From a virus: DNA of 42,006 nucleotides. Below the pieces are notes generated by a model. The model did no database searches. It was not told where the DNA came from and was given only the letters and a program-made list of their open reading frames with translations. Position numbers and translations under genes: made by a program. The stretch's first letter is position 1; each line of letters opens with the position of its first letter. Shown piece after piece: positions 1-9,954 of the stretch. The stretch is from IMG/VR virus record IMGVR_UViG_3300048115_000358, positions 1-42,006 of that record. One strand, written 5' to 3'.

Positions 1-3000
1 AACCCAACATTAAGTGAGCAACTTCATCTAAACTTTCTAAGACTTGTCCGTAGTTATAGTTTTTAACTTGGTCTGCTTTAAACTCTTTGTAACCATGTAC
101 TGTTACTTTATTTGTTCTTGGCCATTCCGCAAGTTTTTTCCAGTCTTCAATATTGTCATCTAGCAATGAAGATGATGTATGTTCACGCAAACAAAGATAA
201 GGCTGTCCGTCATATTTCATATAACTATCTTTACGATAGAACGCACCTTGTTGCCATTCATTTAAATTTTCTCTGTCACCTTTTGTACTGAATGCTTTTT
301 CGCCTGAAACTTTATCCCATTCCATAGCAAAAAATGTAGGATTGATATCATCATACCCTTGAATTCTGTAACCATATTTTCTTGTTTTAGGTTGTGATAT
401 CATTGTCCAAGAACTATAATCAAAAGTAATACTTCCTGATTGTTCTGCTTGTGATTGTCCTGTTTCTTTTCTTCTATAATATTTTCCATCTGAACTGTTC
501 AGTACGATATCTCCTGCATAATACCCTGTAGTATCTGCTAGAGAATAAACCGGATAAGATGAATCTAACGAGACTTTTTCGATTATTAATGCACTAAAGA
601 ACTCGCTTCTATTTGGTTCTCCCGAATGTATTATTAGTTCGAAATTATCTTTAGGAATATCTGTATATCTACTATTATTAAGAGAAGTATTTTCTGCTAG
701 TAATCTAAAGTTGTTAACAAAGCCACCTAGCTTTGAACCTAATTTAAAATCATAGTTTTTCTTTTTTTGTAAAATGTTCGTTGTATTAAAGCCTTCTTTT
801 TTATTATATATTGTAACACCTTCTGCTACTTGAGTTTTGTAATCATAAAAAACTTTAAAAGGTTTTGTTAACATCATTAAAATAAATTCAATAAATGGGT
901 ATTCACTTGAACGTCTCCATGCCATTTCTGTCGGAGAGCCATCACCAAATTCCCAATCTTCATCCATCAAAACAATTTCAGAATTTGTAATACTACTGTT
1001 AAAAAATAACTCATTAGGTTCTTTTAATACACCATTGCTATCAACTGGGATAGGAAGATTTGTAATATTATAATCAGCAAACAGTGTAGTCCAAAAATGT
1101 ATTGTGTTCGAATCTATTCCATACTTTAATTTAAAATCACCTGGTTCTTGTGATAGACCTACTGCCTTCCAAGGTTCAAATAAAGGATTATCTGTGTTAT
1201 ATGCATATTGGTATATGCCTCTCCAATGTCCGGGAGAGTCTGCATCTATTGTTCTGTAGTTCCAAGTTTTCCAATCATTTGGGTCAAAGTCTGTATTATG
1301 AAGATTGTCAATATTATTTCTAATCATCCACTTCTTAAAGAAAGGATACATTGTATAATTCTTTTCGTATAGTTCCCATTCGCTACTTGAACGACGGTAT
1401 GGTCCGTAATTAAACCTGTCTACACTTGTTCTTGAAGTGTTATCTTCTAAACTATTCCATATAAGAGTTTCGAACATTAATAAAACATCATCTGTTCTAT
1501 CATTGAATTTAGGAGTTATTGAACCGTCATGTCCTTGAATAAATTCTACTGAGTTTTGATAGTTTCCATCTTGTACACGTCCGGGTATAAACGCTGGATT
1601 GATTTTTAAAAATGTTGAACTAGGGGGAATGTATGCTTCTTTTACACTGTCAAATTTTCTTAATGCTACGGTGTCTGTACTCAACAAATCTTCTGAAAAA
1701 TTAATTTGTTCACCTGATGTTGATATATTATAATCAACACCCAATCTTAATACATCATCGTTTTTGATAACAGTTAATGTTTTATCATCGATTACTTGTC
1801 CTAAGTCTGTTGGTATAAATTGTTCTTTAGTTCCTAAAACAACATCTAATGTGGCAGTGGCATAATTAGAATGAACTTCGCCATAGTTTATTTTTAACAA
1901 GTTGTCAAAAATACTAATACTCTGTCTTTTTGATAGTCCTATAGTGTTAATTGCTTCTTCAAGTATTTCTATATTTGATTTACTTTCGCCGCCTGCATCA
2001 CCTAGTATTTCTCTTACAGTTGTAATAAGTTTATTTTTATAACCTTGGTATGATGTAGATAAAAATTCAAAAGATTTAATAGGGTCATAGTCATCTCTTG
2101 ACAAAGAAAAATATGCATCCCTAACATCAATAGAGTTTACAACCATAACACTACCCTGATTGTTGTGTCTAGTTTTTAAAGTATTATCACCTAGTTTTCT
2201 GTAGTTGTTAACACCATTAGGTTCACCTGATAACCCAGGTGTTGTTTCAATAATTCTGACAAAATGTTCATACCAAGTTGAATATGGTATCTGAGAATTC
2301 AAATAAGATTTATTGTCTACGTTGTACTCTAATGAGTGATGTAATCTTTGAAATCCTGTATCTCCGTCTGTAGTAACTGGGCTATTTGTACATATATCAA
2401 CATGAACAAACCCAACAGGGTCTGCATTCACATTAAATGTAATATCATTACCAGAAACAGTATAGTTGTTTATTTGTTTTATCCCGTCAATATATACATC
2501 TACTGCTTCTGCGTTTTTAGGAGTTTGCGATAATGTTAAAACTCTTTTAGCATCTCTGCCAAATTCTTTTCTATAATTTCTATAATCAAATTCTGATTTT
2601 ATATATACATCTTCGAATGTTTCAGTTGTGCCTGAAACAAATTTAAATTGTGCATTATCAGGTATATCAGTTTCAAATGTAAATTCACTTGTATAATCTC
2701 CAGAATTTACTACTGGAATAAATCCTAATTCTTGATCCGCCTGATATAATGAACTATCACCTACTGTATATGAAAAAATCTTTGCATCTTTCAAATACGA
2801 ATCAGGAGTATATACTTTGAATTTTGGAAACTCCCATTCAGATATGTTAGCCATACTATCAGCTAATTCAAGTCTATTATCAAATTCTATAATTGGTCTC
2901 TTTGCTTGTTCTATTAATGTATAGTTGTCATCTGTGATTTTATCTCTAATATCGTCATAGTGATACCAAGAGTTTACTACACTAAACCAATTAGAACCAG

Positions 3001-3460
3001 GTCTTCCAATAGTAACATAATGTTTATAAAGTGATTGTTGTAATGAATTATCATTTACAAAACCAGGCTTAACCCAATAGTACATAGACCAGTTAACAAA
3101 CTTATCTAAGTCAATAGGTAAATTGATAGTTTTCTTTTCTGTATCGAATAATCTTCTGTGGTCATTTGTTAATGCACCTTTATTAAAAAGAGCATTTAAC
3201 AAATCTTCATAAAAAACTTTTTGTTCATCACTTGAATATACAGGCTCAAGTCCATAATTTTCACGTGTGAATGCATGAGGAGGAAAAGACAAATAAATGT
3301 CTTGTTCTGAATTTATGCCTTTTTCTTTTCTACCAACATACGCTTTTACTTTTTCCATGTCTCCTTGTGAGAAGACACGTTCTAATGTAGTTTCAAAGAT
3401 AGTTTCTAATTCACTATTCTTTAAATGTCCTGGTAAAAAATCATAAATCTTATTGGCCAT
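1..3460 (-). CDS. Large baseplate-wedge-position protein (gp7 position), partial
   Basis: The ORF is open from an ATG at 3458-3460 to the left edge, about 1,153 codons with no stop, so the 3' end lies outside the window. The protein starts MANKIYDFLPGHLKNSELET. It is rich in Asn, Tyr and Asp and shows no catalytic motif that I recognise. It overlaps the end of the gp6-like gene by 11 bases and is therefore translationally linked to it. In T4, gene 7 (a wedge protein of about 1,030 residues) follows gene 6, so position and size suggest a gp7 counterpart in the wedge. This is inference from synteny; I cannot see gp7 similarity directly. It should be expressed from the late promoter at 8239-8247 with gp25 and gp6. 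Confidence 0.6.
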   Translation of the reverse strand, partial: MANKIYDFLPGHLKNSELETIFETTLERVFSQGDMEKVKAYVGRKEKGINSEQDIYLSFPPHAFTRENYGLEPVYSSDEQKVFYEDLLNALFNKGALTNDHRRLFDTEKKTINLPIDLDKFVNWSMYYWVKPGFVNDNSLQQSLYKHYVTIGRPGSNWFSVVNSWYHYDDIRDKITDDNYTLIEQAKRPIIEFDNRLELADSMANISEWEFPKFKVYTPDSYLKDAKIFSYTVGDSSLYQADQELGFIPVVNSGDYTSEFTFETDIPDNAQFKFVSGTTETFEDVYIKSEFDYRNYRKEFGRDAKRVLTLSQTPKNAEAVDVYIDGIKQINNYTVSGNDITFNVNADPVGFVHVDICTNSPVTTDGDTGFQRLHHSLEYNVDNKSYLNSQIPYSTWYEHFVRIIETTPGLSGEPNGVNNYRKLGDNTLKTRHNNQGSVMVVNSIDVRDAYFSLSRDDYDPIKSFEFLSTSYQGYKNKLITTVREILGDAGGESKSNIEILEEAINTIGLSKRQSISIFDNLLKINYGEVHSNYATATLDVVLGTKEQFIPTDLGQVIDDKTLTVIKNDDVLRLGVDYNISTSGEQINFSEDLLSTDTVALRKFDSVKEAYIPPSSTFLKINPAFIPGRVQDGNYQNSVEFIQGHDGSITPKFNDRTDDVLLMFETLIWNSLEDNTSRTSVDRFNYGPYRRSSSEWELYEKNYTMYPFFKKWMIRNNIDNLHNTDFDPNDWKTWNYRTIDADSPGHWRGIYQYAYNTDNPLFEPWKAVGLSQEPGDFKLKYGIDSNTIHFWTTLFADYNITNLPIPVDSNGVLKEPNELFFNSSITNSEIVLMDEDWEFGDGSPTEMAWRRSSEYPFIEFILMMLTKPFKVFYDYKTQVAEGVTIYNKKEGFNTTNILQKKKNYDFKLGSKLGGFVNNFRLLAENTSLNNSRYTDIPKDNFELIIHSGEPNRSEFFSALIIEKVSLDSSYPVYSLADTTGYYAGDIVLNSSDGKYYRRKETGQSQAEQSGSITFDYSSWTMISQPKTRKYGYRIQGYDDINPTFFAMEWDKVSGEKAFSTKGDRENLNEWQQGAFYRKDSYMKYDGQPYLCLREHTSSSLLDDNIEDWKKLAEWPRTNKVTVHGYKEFKADQVKNYNYGQVLESLDEVAHLMLG

Positions 3461-6400
3461 AGTCTGTCACATCCTCGCCTTGTAATTCTGTTTGTGAGAT
3501 TGCTGAAATTATTTTTACATCGGATGACGTTGTAACACTTAAGAAAATCTCATTTGGTTCACTAGTAATACTTAGCAAGTCTGTAAAACCGCTTGTTGAG
3601 AATTTAGGTGTTATAACAACACTAGCAATATAGTTACCAAGTTTCTGATGTAAGTAAGATGCCAATTCTGAGAAATAGAATGTATCACCAAAGTCCCAAT
3701 TATTTAAATCAAAATATTCATTAACTTTTGCCGACACCGCAGTTTTGACTTCACTATCAGTATATGAAGTTCCTGACTTTTTGACAACTTTAAACATTGC
3801 TTGATTTTCAGGTTGTGCAAAAGAACCAAACAAGTATTTAAACTTGACTGGTATATAACTGATATGGTCTGCGATGGCCGCCTTCGGTTCGATAGAACTC
3901 ATTAATGATTTTAATTCATAGTTGTTGGGTGCAGTAGGTATAGTTGCTTTGAAACCACCTGCTATCCATTTGTTTACCTTTCTTACATAGTCACTTGTAA
4001 GAACATAAATGTCAACAATATTACTTGTACTAGGATCTATTCTCTTATCTAAGTCTGCATAATGATCCCATCTAAAACTCATAAATCTATCTTCTGTAAA
4101 ACTTCTTCCTTGAACAACTTTAAATTTAGTAGGACCAAAGTATATACATGTAGGGTCACTTGGGTCTGGTTGACTAAACACAAATTGAGGTGTCCAAACA
4201 CCATCAATATAATAGAACCATTTTTGTCCGTTTGTTGGATCTGTGTCTGTATTGTACCAAAGTTTAAATTCAGGTCTTGTATTTTCTGGTATAGGGTTTG
4301 TACCACCAATATTTGGACCCGCTGTTGCCATTTTAGAAACTCTTTCAAATCTTTGTGAACCAGTATAATAATCTTCTACGACAATTTTAGAATCGTTATT
4401 TGGTGTTTTAAATATATCTAGTACGCCATATGGATTACCTGTTGTATCCATAGTCAGAAGTTTAACTCTTGATTCATTAATATAACCTGTATCAGTAATA
4501 TAATCATTATATACATAAGCACTCTTTGTTTCATATGTGCTTGTTTGTGTTTCTACTGAACTAATAAGATTCACTGTAGCAACAACTTTAACTGCAAATG
4601 TACCGATACTTGTAGTTTGAGACCCATCGCCTTTTAGAACATCAATTAAAGTTCCTTCTCCAGGGTCTGATGTCCAAAATATTACTTTATAGTTCGTTAC
4701 ACCTGAACCTGCTGTACTGGTAAGTTCTGTATGGTCTTTATCTAATATAACGCCATTTGCATCTCTTAAAACTAGTGTACTTTGTGTTAATGTTTCTGAT
4801 GAACTAAATGAAAGTTCAGCATATGCTGTTTGTTTAAATCTAACATCGTTATCGATATTATCTGCACTTTCGATGGCACCCCATGTTTCAATTGGATATG
4901 TAAATTTCCAGTTGTTTAATGCAGTGTCATATTGAGTAATAAAGTTTGTTTGTACACCTGTCATACCTGTTGTTGCAGTTGTGTATGTTTCGCCTGTTGG
5001 TAACTCATCTTCGTCTATCCAGAAAAAGTTTCCTGTAGTTGGTGCTGAGTTAAAATATGTCGTTGATGGTTTGCCCTTGAAGCCATAAGTATTTTCTAGG
5101 TTATTTGTTGAAACTGTAGAATATGATGGTTCAGATGAAGCAACACTGGCCGCGCCCGTATTTGTTACAACAACTATTTGGTCTGGTGAAACATTTATTT
5201 CTGTAGAGTCATCGACTGTTTCATTTAACGCAACATCATCTAGTGTAGAAATATATTTTGAAAGGTCTGAAATTTCAAAACTTAATTTATATTCTGGTGT
5301 CGCCCCGATAATATCATCTGGACTATTCGGTGCAACTATTTCACTTGGGTCTAGTTCATATTCAAGACCATCAGGTGAAACAAGAAAATGTTTATATGTA
5401 GGACTACCTATTTGGCTTGGGTTATTTTCCACAAACTCAAGTGTTTTGTCTGCACCAGTGTATTTAAACACTGCATCAAATGTTGCTCCACCAGATCCAT
5501 TGTCTGTGTAATTTTCTAAATCACATGCATACCCAACTGTAATAATGTCTGAGCCTGTAGTGTTTGATGTAGCAGGTGTCATATCACCTGGGTTGTAATA
5601 GTTAATTAAAATTTTATCACGTTCTGCCAAATTAGTTTCATTATCAACTACAATGTCTTTGTTTCCATAATAAAATTTAACTTGGTCACGACTTTCAAAA
5701 ACAACTTTTTTGCCTTTGATGTATGCGGTGTATTCTGCTTCGTTTGTTCGTATACCTGGTTCATATTTGTAAAATACAATAATTTTACCAGTAATGTTTG
5801 ATTGCCCGTCCCAGATATTCCATCCCCAAGTATTGGTAACAGTATCTAGGTCATAATATAAAGTAAATGATTGTATCTGTGCATCATCTATCTTTTGTGT
5901 TCTTATTGCTTGAATTTCTGCATCTGTAAATTTCATTCTAATGTTTTTACAAATTTTTGTAATGACACCAGTTTCTGTAATAACTTTATCTAGTACAATT
6001 TCTGCAGGATCTGATGAATTTACTTTTATTACTTTTGCATAATATATAGTATCTGATTCACCTTTAAGTGTGATGAAATCCCCAACTTCTACATCAATCG
6101 GATTAGTTGTTTCAATTTGTAAATTATTTAATGGGCTTTTTGTATAAGCACCATCAGATAATGCTACAGAAATATTAACAGTTGCATCATCTTTATATTG
6201 ATAAAAATATTGATTAACTATTGCTGGGTGTCTTATTGCTTTTGAAATTTCGTTTCTAATAAAGTCAACTGATTTGCCACTATCTCTATTAAAACTTAAA
6301 GATAGTTTCAATGCGTTTGACCAATCAGGATATACAGGTGTAGCCGCTGTTACTTGTGAATAATCTGGTTGAATACCACCATCATCTTCGATAAACACAG

Positions 6401-7856
6401 AACCATCTGTTCCTGTAATACTTAGGTCTGAATGATGTCCGGTAACATCGTCCATTTCAAAATAACGTGAATTACCTGCAAATGTTGTATTAACTGCTTT
6501 CACTTTTCTTACAACGTTATTACCTAACGTTAGTGGGTAAACATTATAATCTTGTGCGTTTACCATTCTGTCTTGTGAATAGTAGGCCTTTTGTGCAATT
6601 CTTCTTACACTTGTAAATGTTTCTGCCGCAAAGTTTTCAGCAAAGTCACGTGTGCTTTGTAGTGATAGAGTAATTCTATAACTCTTATCATCTGTGCCAA
6701 TATATGGAATAGAGATTTCTACATTTTTGATATCACCTGAATTTATAGAGTAATTTTCATTATCACATGTTCTATACCAAACACGATAGTCACCGAATGC
6801 CGCATTTCCAAATACGCCATCAGGATATCTTAGTTCAACTGAGTTATCTACATTTGTATGAACACTTACTAAGTCTCCTGAACCTGTTCTAAGAGAATTA
6901 TAGATTGCAGTTTCACGTGTATCATTGTCAACTTTAGTAACACTTGATTTATACGCACCACTTGATGTGTCAAATTTTTGTACCCATACATCTGAATTAG
7001 AAATGTTTGAATCATCAATTACTTCAACTCTATTTGAAAGTTGAGACTGATATCTAAATAATTCGCTTTTTAGTTGTCCTGCTTTTGTAGTAACAAAGAA
7101 ACCAGTTCTGTCACTGCCAGGTCCTAAGTTATCGTTTCTGTTTAAGATTGTAAAATTATTAGTAGCAATAGGTTCGCCCTCAATAATTTTATCATCTTCT
7201 ATTACAGTACGCACTGCTTCAAATCTTCTATTTGCTCCTGCAACATTTGTTGAGAAAGCATATGCTAAAGATTTAGATAATGGGTTTTCGTTTACTTCAT
7301 AAAGGTAATTTTCTATATTACCTACTGTAAGTGAAGCACTTGGATCTTGAATTTTTGTATTTTTATTGAAAGAGGCGTTTAAGACTGTTATAAATTTTTC
7401 ATACCAATCAACATCATTAGAGTCGTTCCAGTTAACAACGATACCAGCGAGAGAATTACCTTCGTTGTCTGCAACATCTTCTGTAGTTGTTACACTTGTG
7501 ATTTTCATCATACCACGTGCATTGATAGGCCTTGTTTTTATGTAGCCCAATGTTTGTGCCATTCGCAAGATACTTAAACGGCGTTCCGCTGTATCTAGGA
7601 AGTTTTCACGTGTGTTCATGTCATTTCTAAATGCTAGAGAATGACCTAGGTATGCAACAAGGTCTAGAATTGCAATAAATTCTGAACTTGCTATAAAATC
7701 GTTAAATTTATCTGGATATGTTCTGCTTATATACGCAAGTAAACTCTCACGTATGCTATCAAAATCATAAGCCTTCAAGCTAACATTGGTGAATGCCGTA
7801 TAGACACTGGTCCAACTTTCACTTGCGAATAAGTTATCTATTCTATCTTGACTCAT
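3450..7856 (-). CDS. gp6-like baseplate wedge protein (baseplate J family), greatly enlarged
   Basis: 1,468 residues. The N-terminal ~120 residues, including the stretch FIAILDLVAYLGHSLAFRND and the following ENFLDTAERR, look like the start of T4-type gp6. The region around 300-480 has the pattern of a baseplate J-like domain. The C-terminus (about 1,300-1,440) again resembles gp6, with FKYLFGSFAQPENQAMFKV followed by a helical region. T4 gp6 is about 660 residues, so the middle carries some 700 extra residues (about 560-1,270), Ser/Thr/Asp-rich and beta-like, with no recognised enzyme motif. gp6 forms the wedge ring that holds the baseplate together around the hub. The gene starts one base after the gp25 stop and overlaps the next gene by 11 bases, as in a tightly coupled late operon. 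Confidence 0.8.
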   Translation of the reverse strand: MSQDRIDNLFASESWTSVYTAFTNVSLKAYDFDSIRESLLAYISRTYPDKFNDFIASSEFIAILDLVAYLGHSLAFRNDMNTRENFLDTAERRLSILRMAQTLGYIKTRPINARGMMKITSVTTTEDVADNEGNSLAGIVVNWNDSNDVDWYEKFITVLNASFNKNTKIQDPSASLTVGNIENYLYEVNENPLSKSLAYAFSTNVAGANRRFEAVRTVIEDDKIIEGEPIATNNFTILNRNDNLGPGSDRTGFFVTTKAGQLKSELFRYQSQLSNRVEVIDDSNISNSDVWVQKFDTSSGAYKSSVTKVDNDTRETAIYNSLRTGSGDLVSVHTNVDNSVELRYPDGVFGNAAFGDYRVWYRTCDNENYSINSGDIKNVEISIPYIGTDDKSYRITLSLQSTRDFAENFAAETFTSVRRIAQKAYYSQDRMVNAQDYNVYPLTLGNNVVRKVKAVNTTFAGNSRYFEMDDVTGHHSDLSITGTDGSVFIEDDGGIQPDYSQVTAATPVYPDWSNALKLSLSFNRDSGKSVDFIRNEISKAIRHPAIVNQYFYQYKDDATVNISVALSDGAYTKSPLNNLQIETTNPIDVEVGDFITLKGESDTIYYAKVIKVNSSDPAEIVLDKVITETGVITKICKNIRMKFTDAEIQAIRTQKIDDAQIQSFTLYYDLDTVTNTWGWNIWDGQSNITGKIIVFYKYEPGIRTNEAEYTAYIKGKKVVFESRDQVKFYYGNKDIVVDNETNLAERDKILINYYNPGDMTPATSNTTGSDIITVGYACDLENYTDNGSGGATFDAVFKYTGADKTLEFVENNPSQIGSPTYKHFLVSPDGLEYELDPSEIVAPNSPDDIIGATPEYKLSFEISDLSKYISTLDDVALNETVDDSTEINVSPDQIVVVTNTGAASVASSEPSYSTVSTNNLENTYGFKGKPSTTYFNSAPTTGNFFWIDEDELPTGETYTTATTGMTGVQTNFITQYDTALNNWKFTYPIETWGAIESADNIDNDVRFKQTAYAELSFSSSETLTQSTLVLRDANGVILDKDHTELTSTAGSGVTNYKVIFWTSDPGEGTLIDVLKGDGSQTTSIGTFAVKVVATVNLISSVETQTSTYETKSAYVYNDYITDTGYINESRVKLLTMDTTGNPYGVLDIFKTPNNDSKIVVEDYYTGSQRFERVSKMATAGPNIGGTNPIPENTRPEFKLWYNTDTDPTNGQKWFYYIDGVWTPQFVFSQPDPSDPTCIYFGPTKFKVVQGRSFTEDRFMSFRWDHYADLDKRIDPSTSNIVDIYVLTSDYVRKVNKWIAGGFKATIPTAPNNYELKSLMSSIEPKAAIADHISYIPVKFKYLFGSFAQPENQAMFKVVKKSGTSYTDSEVKTAVSAKVNEYFDLNNWDFGDTFYFSELASYLHQKLGNYIASVVITPKFSTSGFTDLLSITSEPNEIFLSVTTSSDVKIISAISQTELQGEDVTDYGQ

Positions 7857-7857
7857 T

Positions 7858-8214
7858 TTATTCTCTCTGTAGGTCTATTGTTAATGTAATCGGCTCTTTC
7901 TCTGGTAATAAATCAACCGATATTGATGCTGTTACTGTATGGTCTGACTCAGTTAAGTTAATACTTGTTAAGTTGACCCTTGGTTCATCGTTGATAATCT
8001 GTGTTAAATCTTCTTCAATTAGCTTTTTAATGTCTGATGTTAGCGGTTCAAATACTAGGTCATGAACGATTGACCCATACGTAGGCATCATAATTCTTTC
8101 GCCTTTACGTGTCATTATATTATTCAATAAGTCTTCAACCACTAACTCTTTACCTGTTAGTGTGTGATTGATTGCTTGTTTGTTCTTAGTACTAAAACCT
8201 ATAAATCTTGCCAT
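7858..8214 (-). CDS. gp25-like baseplate wedge protein
   Basis: 118 residues, close to T4 gp25 (132). It has the typical gp25/GpW pattern: LLNNIMTRKGERIMMPTYGS near residues 30-50, FEPLTSD near 55-61, and the EPR signature in INDEPRVNLTSI near 73-84. In contractile injection machines, gp25 sits at the inner wedge and nucleates sheath assembly; the EPR motif is important for that contact. It is the first gene of a minus-strand wedge operon (gp25, gp6, gp7 position). A purine-rich AGAGAG precedes the ATG and a GATAAATAC late-promoter box lies 25-33 bases upstream, giving a very short leader. Confidence 0.9.
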   Translation of the reverse strand: MARFIGFSTKNKQAINHTLTGKELVVEDLLNNIMTRKGERIMMPTYGSIVHDLVFEPLTSDIKKLIEEDLTQIINDEPRVNLTSINLTESDHTVTASISVDLLPEKEPITLTIDLQRE

Positions 8215-8238
8215 TATATACTCTCTTTACTATTAAGA

Positions 8239-8247
8239 GTATTTATC
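8239..8247 (-). promoter_or_regulatory. Late promoter box GATAAATAC for the gp25 operon
   Basis: On the minus strand the box reads GATAAATAC, which contains the ATAAATA core of the T4 late promoter TATAAATA. It sits 25 bases before the gp25 ATG. Upstream of it is a TACGAAGTTTATAT block that is also found before the other long minus-strand structural operon (20855-20863). A gp55-like late sigma factor is encoded in this window. Confidence 0.65.
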
Positions 8248-8273
8248 AACATATAAACTTCGTACTTTTACTG

Positions 8274-8302
8274 TTGACTTTATGATTCATTTTATGTATA
8301 AT
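8274..8302 (+). promoter_or_regulatory. Sigma-70-like promoter for clpP
   Basis: TTGACT (8274-8279), a 17-base spacer and a perfect TATAAT (8297-8302). It lies 31 bases before the ClpP start and fires away from the late promoter of the gp25 operon. Confidence 0.75.
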
Positions 8303-8332
8303 AAATGAAATTATAGGAGAATAAATAAAATT

Positions 8333-8929
8333 ATGCCTAATCTAGTACCTATGGTCATTGACCAAACTGCAAACGGAGAACGTAGTTTCGATATTTTTTC
8401 TCGTTTGCTTAAAGAACGAGTAATATTTCTTACAGGCGAAGTCAATGATTATCAATCAGACTTGATTTGTGCCCAACTTCTATTCTTAGAAGCTGAAAAT
8501 CCAGAGAAAGATATACATTTTTATATCAATTCACCAGGAGGACATGTAACTGCTGGTATGGCTATCTATGATACCATGCAATTTGTCAAACCAGATGTTT
8601 CTACAATGGTTCTTGGACAAGCATGTTCTATGGGTTCACTCTTAGCTACTGCCGGAGCAAAAGGTAAACGATACATGTTACCTAATGCCAGACATATGAT
8701 ACACCAACCAAGTGGCGGTGCCGGTGGACAAGCTACAGATATGGAAATTCAAGTACAAGAAATTCTAAAAACAAAAGCACGATTAATTCAGATATACGTG
8801 CAACACAATACAGCCGGAAAAAACTATAATGATTTATATGGTGATATGGAGCGAGATAACTTCATGAATCCAGAAGAATCATTACAATACGGTCTTATTG
8901 ATAAAATCATCGATAAAAGACCAGAGTAA
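8333..8929 (+). CDS. clpP: ClpP-like serine protease
   Basis: 198 residues, full length for ClpP (bacterial ClpP is about 195-207). All three catalytic residues can be placed: Ser99 in GQACSMGS, His124 in HMIHQPSGG and Asp175 in ERDNFM. The handle and equatorial sequence and the oxyanion-loop sequence [11 protein letters not shown] (65-75) are intact, so an active tetradecameric peptidase is expected. No Clp ATPase gene is in the window, so it may pair with the host ClpX or ClpA, or act on its own substrates; that is inference. It is the first gene after a consensus promoter at 8274-8302, with ATAGGAGAA as ribosome binding site, which points to early or middle expression. It is followed closely by a nuclease gene. 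Confidence 0.93.
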   Translation: MPNLVPMVIDQTANGERSFDIFSRLLKERVIFLTGEVNDYQSDLICAQLLFLEAENPEKDIHFYINSPGGHVTAGMAIYDTMQFVKPDVSTMVLGQACSMGSLLATAGAKGKRYMLPNARHMIHQPSGGAGGQATDMEIQVQEILKTKARLIQIYVQHNTAGKNYNDLYGDMERDNFMNPEESLQYGLIDKIIDKRPE

Positions 8930-8960
8930 CTATCTAGAAATAATGAGAAGGAATACCCCG

Positions 8961-9536
8961 ATGTCTACAAAGGATATCATCCGTAATAACTGGCCTGCGG
9001 TAGAAGAACGAATAAGAACTTTGTTTAATAAGTATCGTTCAGAATTTGAAAAAGACGGTATCGAATTCAGTACGAAACAACAAAGTGAACTAATGAGTGA
9101 GATTGCTCAAGTAAGTTTTCTTAATATTCTTAAAGAAAAGAATATTAACACGGAAGTCAAAGTAGGTGTAAATGTTGCTGATGTTTATATCAACGGAGAT
9201 CCAATTGAAATCAAAACATGCGGTGCTGATAAGTGGCAAGGGGGTAGCTTTTCAAAGCGTCCCGGCTTATATCTCTTATTGAGTTGGAAATACAATGATT
9301 CTACAAAATTATTTTGTGCAATGCAAGATATGGTTGAATCTGATTGGCGTAGTCATATGCTCAATGAAGATAAGAAAATGAAGAAAAATGCAACCTATTA
9401 TGGTACGTGGTACGGGAAAAAAGAACTAGTTGAAGACAATAGATATGAACTTCTAACGGGAAGCATTGATATTATTGATAAAAAGAAAGACGGTTCACCA
9501 AGAAAAGTACCAAATATACACTTTAAATGGGTGTAA
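8961..9536 (+). CDS. Putative PD-(D/E)XK nuclease (restriction-endonuclease-like fold)
   Basis: The best start is the ATG at 8961, preceded by GAGAAGGA with good spacing, giving 191 residues starting MSTKDIIRNNW. An upstream in-frame ATG at 8898 lies inside clpP and has no such site. Residues 70-86 (VNVADVYINGDPIEIKTCG) match the PD-(D/E)XK core: Asp74 on the first strand, then Glu83-Ile84-Lys85. A helix with Glu47 precedes it, and GGSFSKRPGLYLLLSW follows, a pattern seen in type II restriction-like nucleases. No partner methylase is present. Likely roles are host DNA degradation, DNA processing or exclusion of other phages. The fold assignment is motif-based; the substrate is unknown. Confidence 0.6.
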   Translation: MSTKDIIRNNWPAVEERIRTLFNKYRSEFEKDGIEFSTKQQSELMSEIAQVSFLNILKEKNINTEVKVGVNVADVYINGDPIEIKTCGADKWQGGSFSKRPGLYLLLSWKYNDSTKLFCAMQDMVESDWRSHMLNEDKKMKKNATYYGTWYGKKELVEDNRYELLTGSIDIIDKKKDGSPRKVPNIHFKWV

Positions 9537-9540
9537 AAAC

Positions 9541-9568
9541 TTGACAGATTCTCGATTCGTAGTATACT
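9541..9568 (+). promoter_or_regulatory. Cassette promoter copy 1
   Basis: TTGACA (9541-9546), 16-base spacer, TATACT (9563-9568). The spacer carries CGATTCG, a short inverted repeat. The promoter begins just after the stop codon of the nuclease gene. It shares TAAAAACTTGACAGAT with the copies at 9955 and 10671. Confidence 0.8.
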
Positions 9569-9601
9569 ATATGTATATTAAATGAAAGAGAGGATCTAAC
9601 T

Positions 9602-9949
9602 ATGACTACATATCAAGAAGTTGCTAACGAGGCAAAAACACAGGCTGTACAAGCCGTTGACACATTTTTCAATAACGTTCTAAAAGGTGAAGACCAATAC
9701 TCATGTGGTTTTGCATGGGTTACAGTTTATCCTGAAAACAAGGGTAATACTAAACTCGGTAAAGCAGAACGTAAAGGTTTAGAATCTATTGGATTTAAAA
9801 AAGACTGGACAGGAAAAGCATGGCAGTTGTGGAATCCAGGTGATTACGCAGGTCAAAATATTGATTGTAAAGAAGAAGGTGCTCAGGCTTATGCTAAAGT
9901 AATGAAATCACATGGCTTCAAAGCATATGCAGGATCACGATTAGACTAA
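9602..9949 (+). CDS. Conserved-looking small protein of unknown function
   Basis: 115 residues, starting MTTYQEVANEAKTQAVQAVD, with an AGAGAGGA ribosome binding site. The first ~30 residues should form an amphipathic helix. The rest is a compact mixed alpha/beta sequence rich in Trp, Gly and Lys (CGFAWVTVYPENKGNTKLG, then DWTGKAWQLWNPGDYAGQNI). There is no signal peptide, membrane segment or catalytic motif that I recognise. It has its own promoter (9541-9568) and is the only gene in the first of three promoter-linked cassettes, so early expression is likely. I cannot assign a function. Confidence 0.8.
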   Translation: MTTYQEVANEAKTQAVQAVDTFFNNVLKGEDQYSCGFAWVTVYPENKGNTKLGKAERKGLESIGFKKDWTGKAWQLWNPGDYAGQNIDCKEEGAQAYAKVMKSHGFKAYAGSRLD

Positions 9950-9954
9950 AAAAC

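Noticed and set aside
4062-4358. 98-codon plus-strand ORF inside gp6
   Set aside because: Antisense to a clear gp6-like reading frame, with no ribosome binding site or protein-like composition.
8898-8960. Earlier start for the PD-(D/E)XK nuclease
   Set aside because: This in-frame ATG is inside clpP with no ribosome binding site; the ATG at 8961 has GAGAAGGA at proper spacing.
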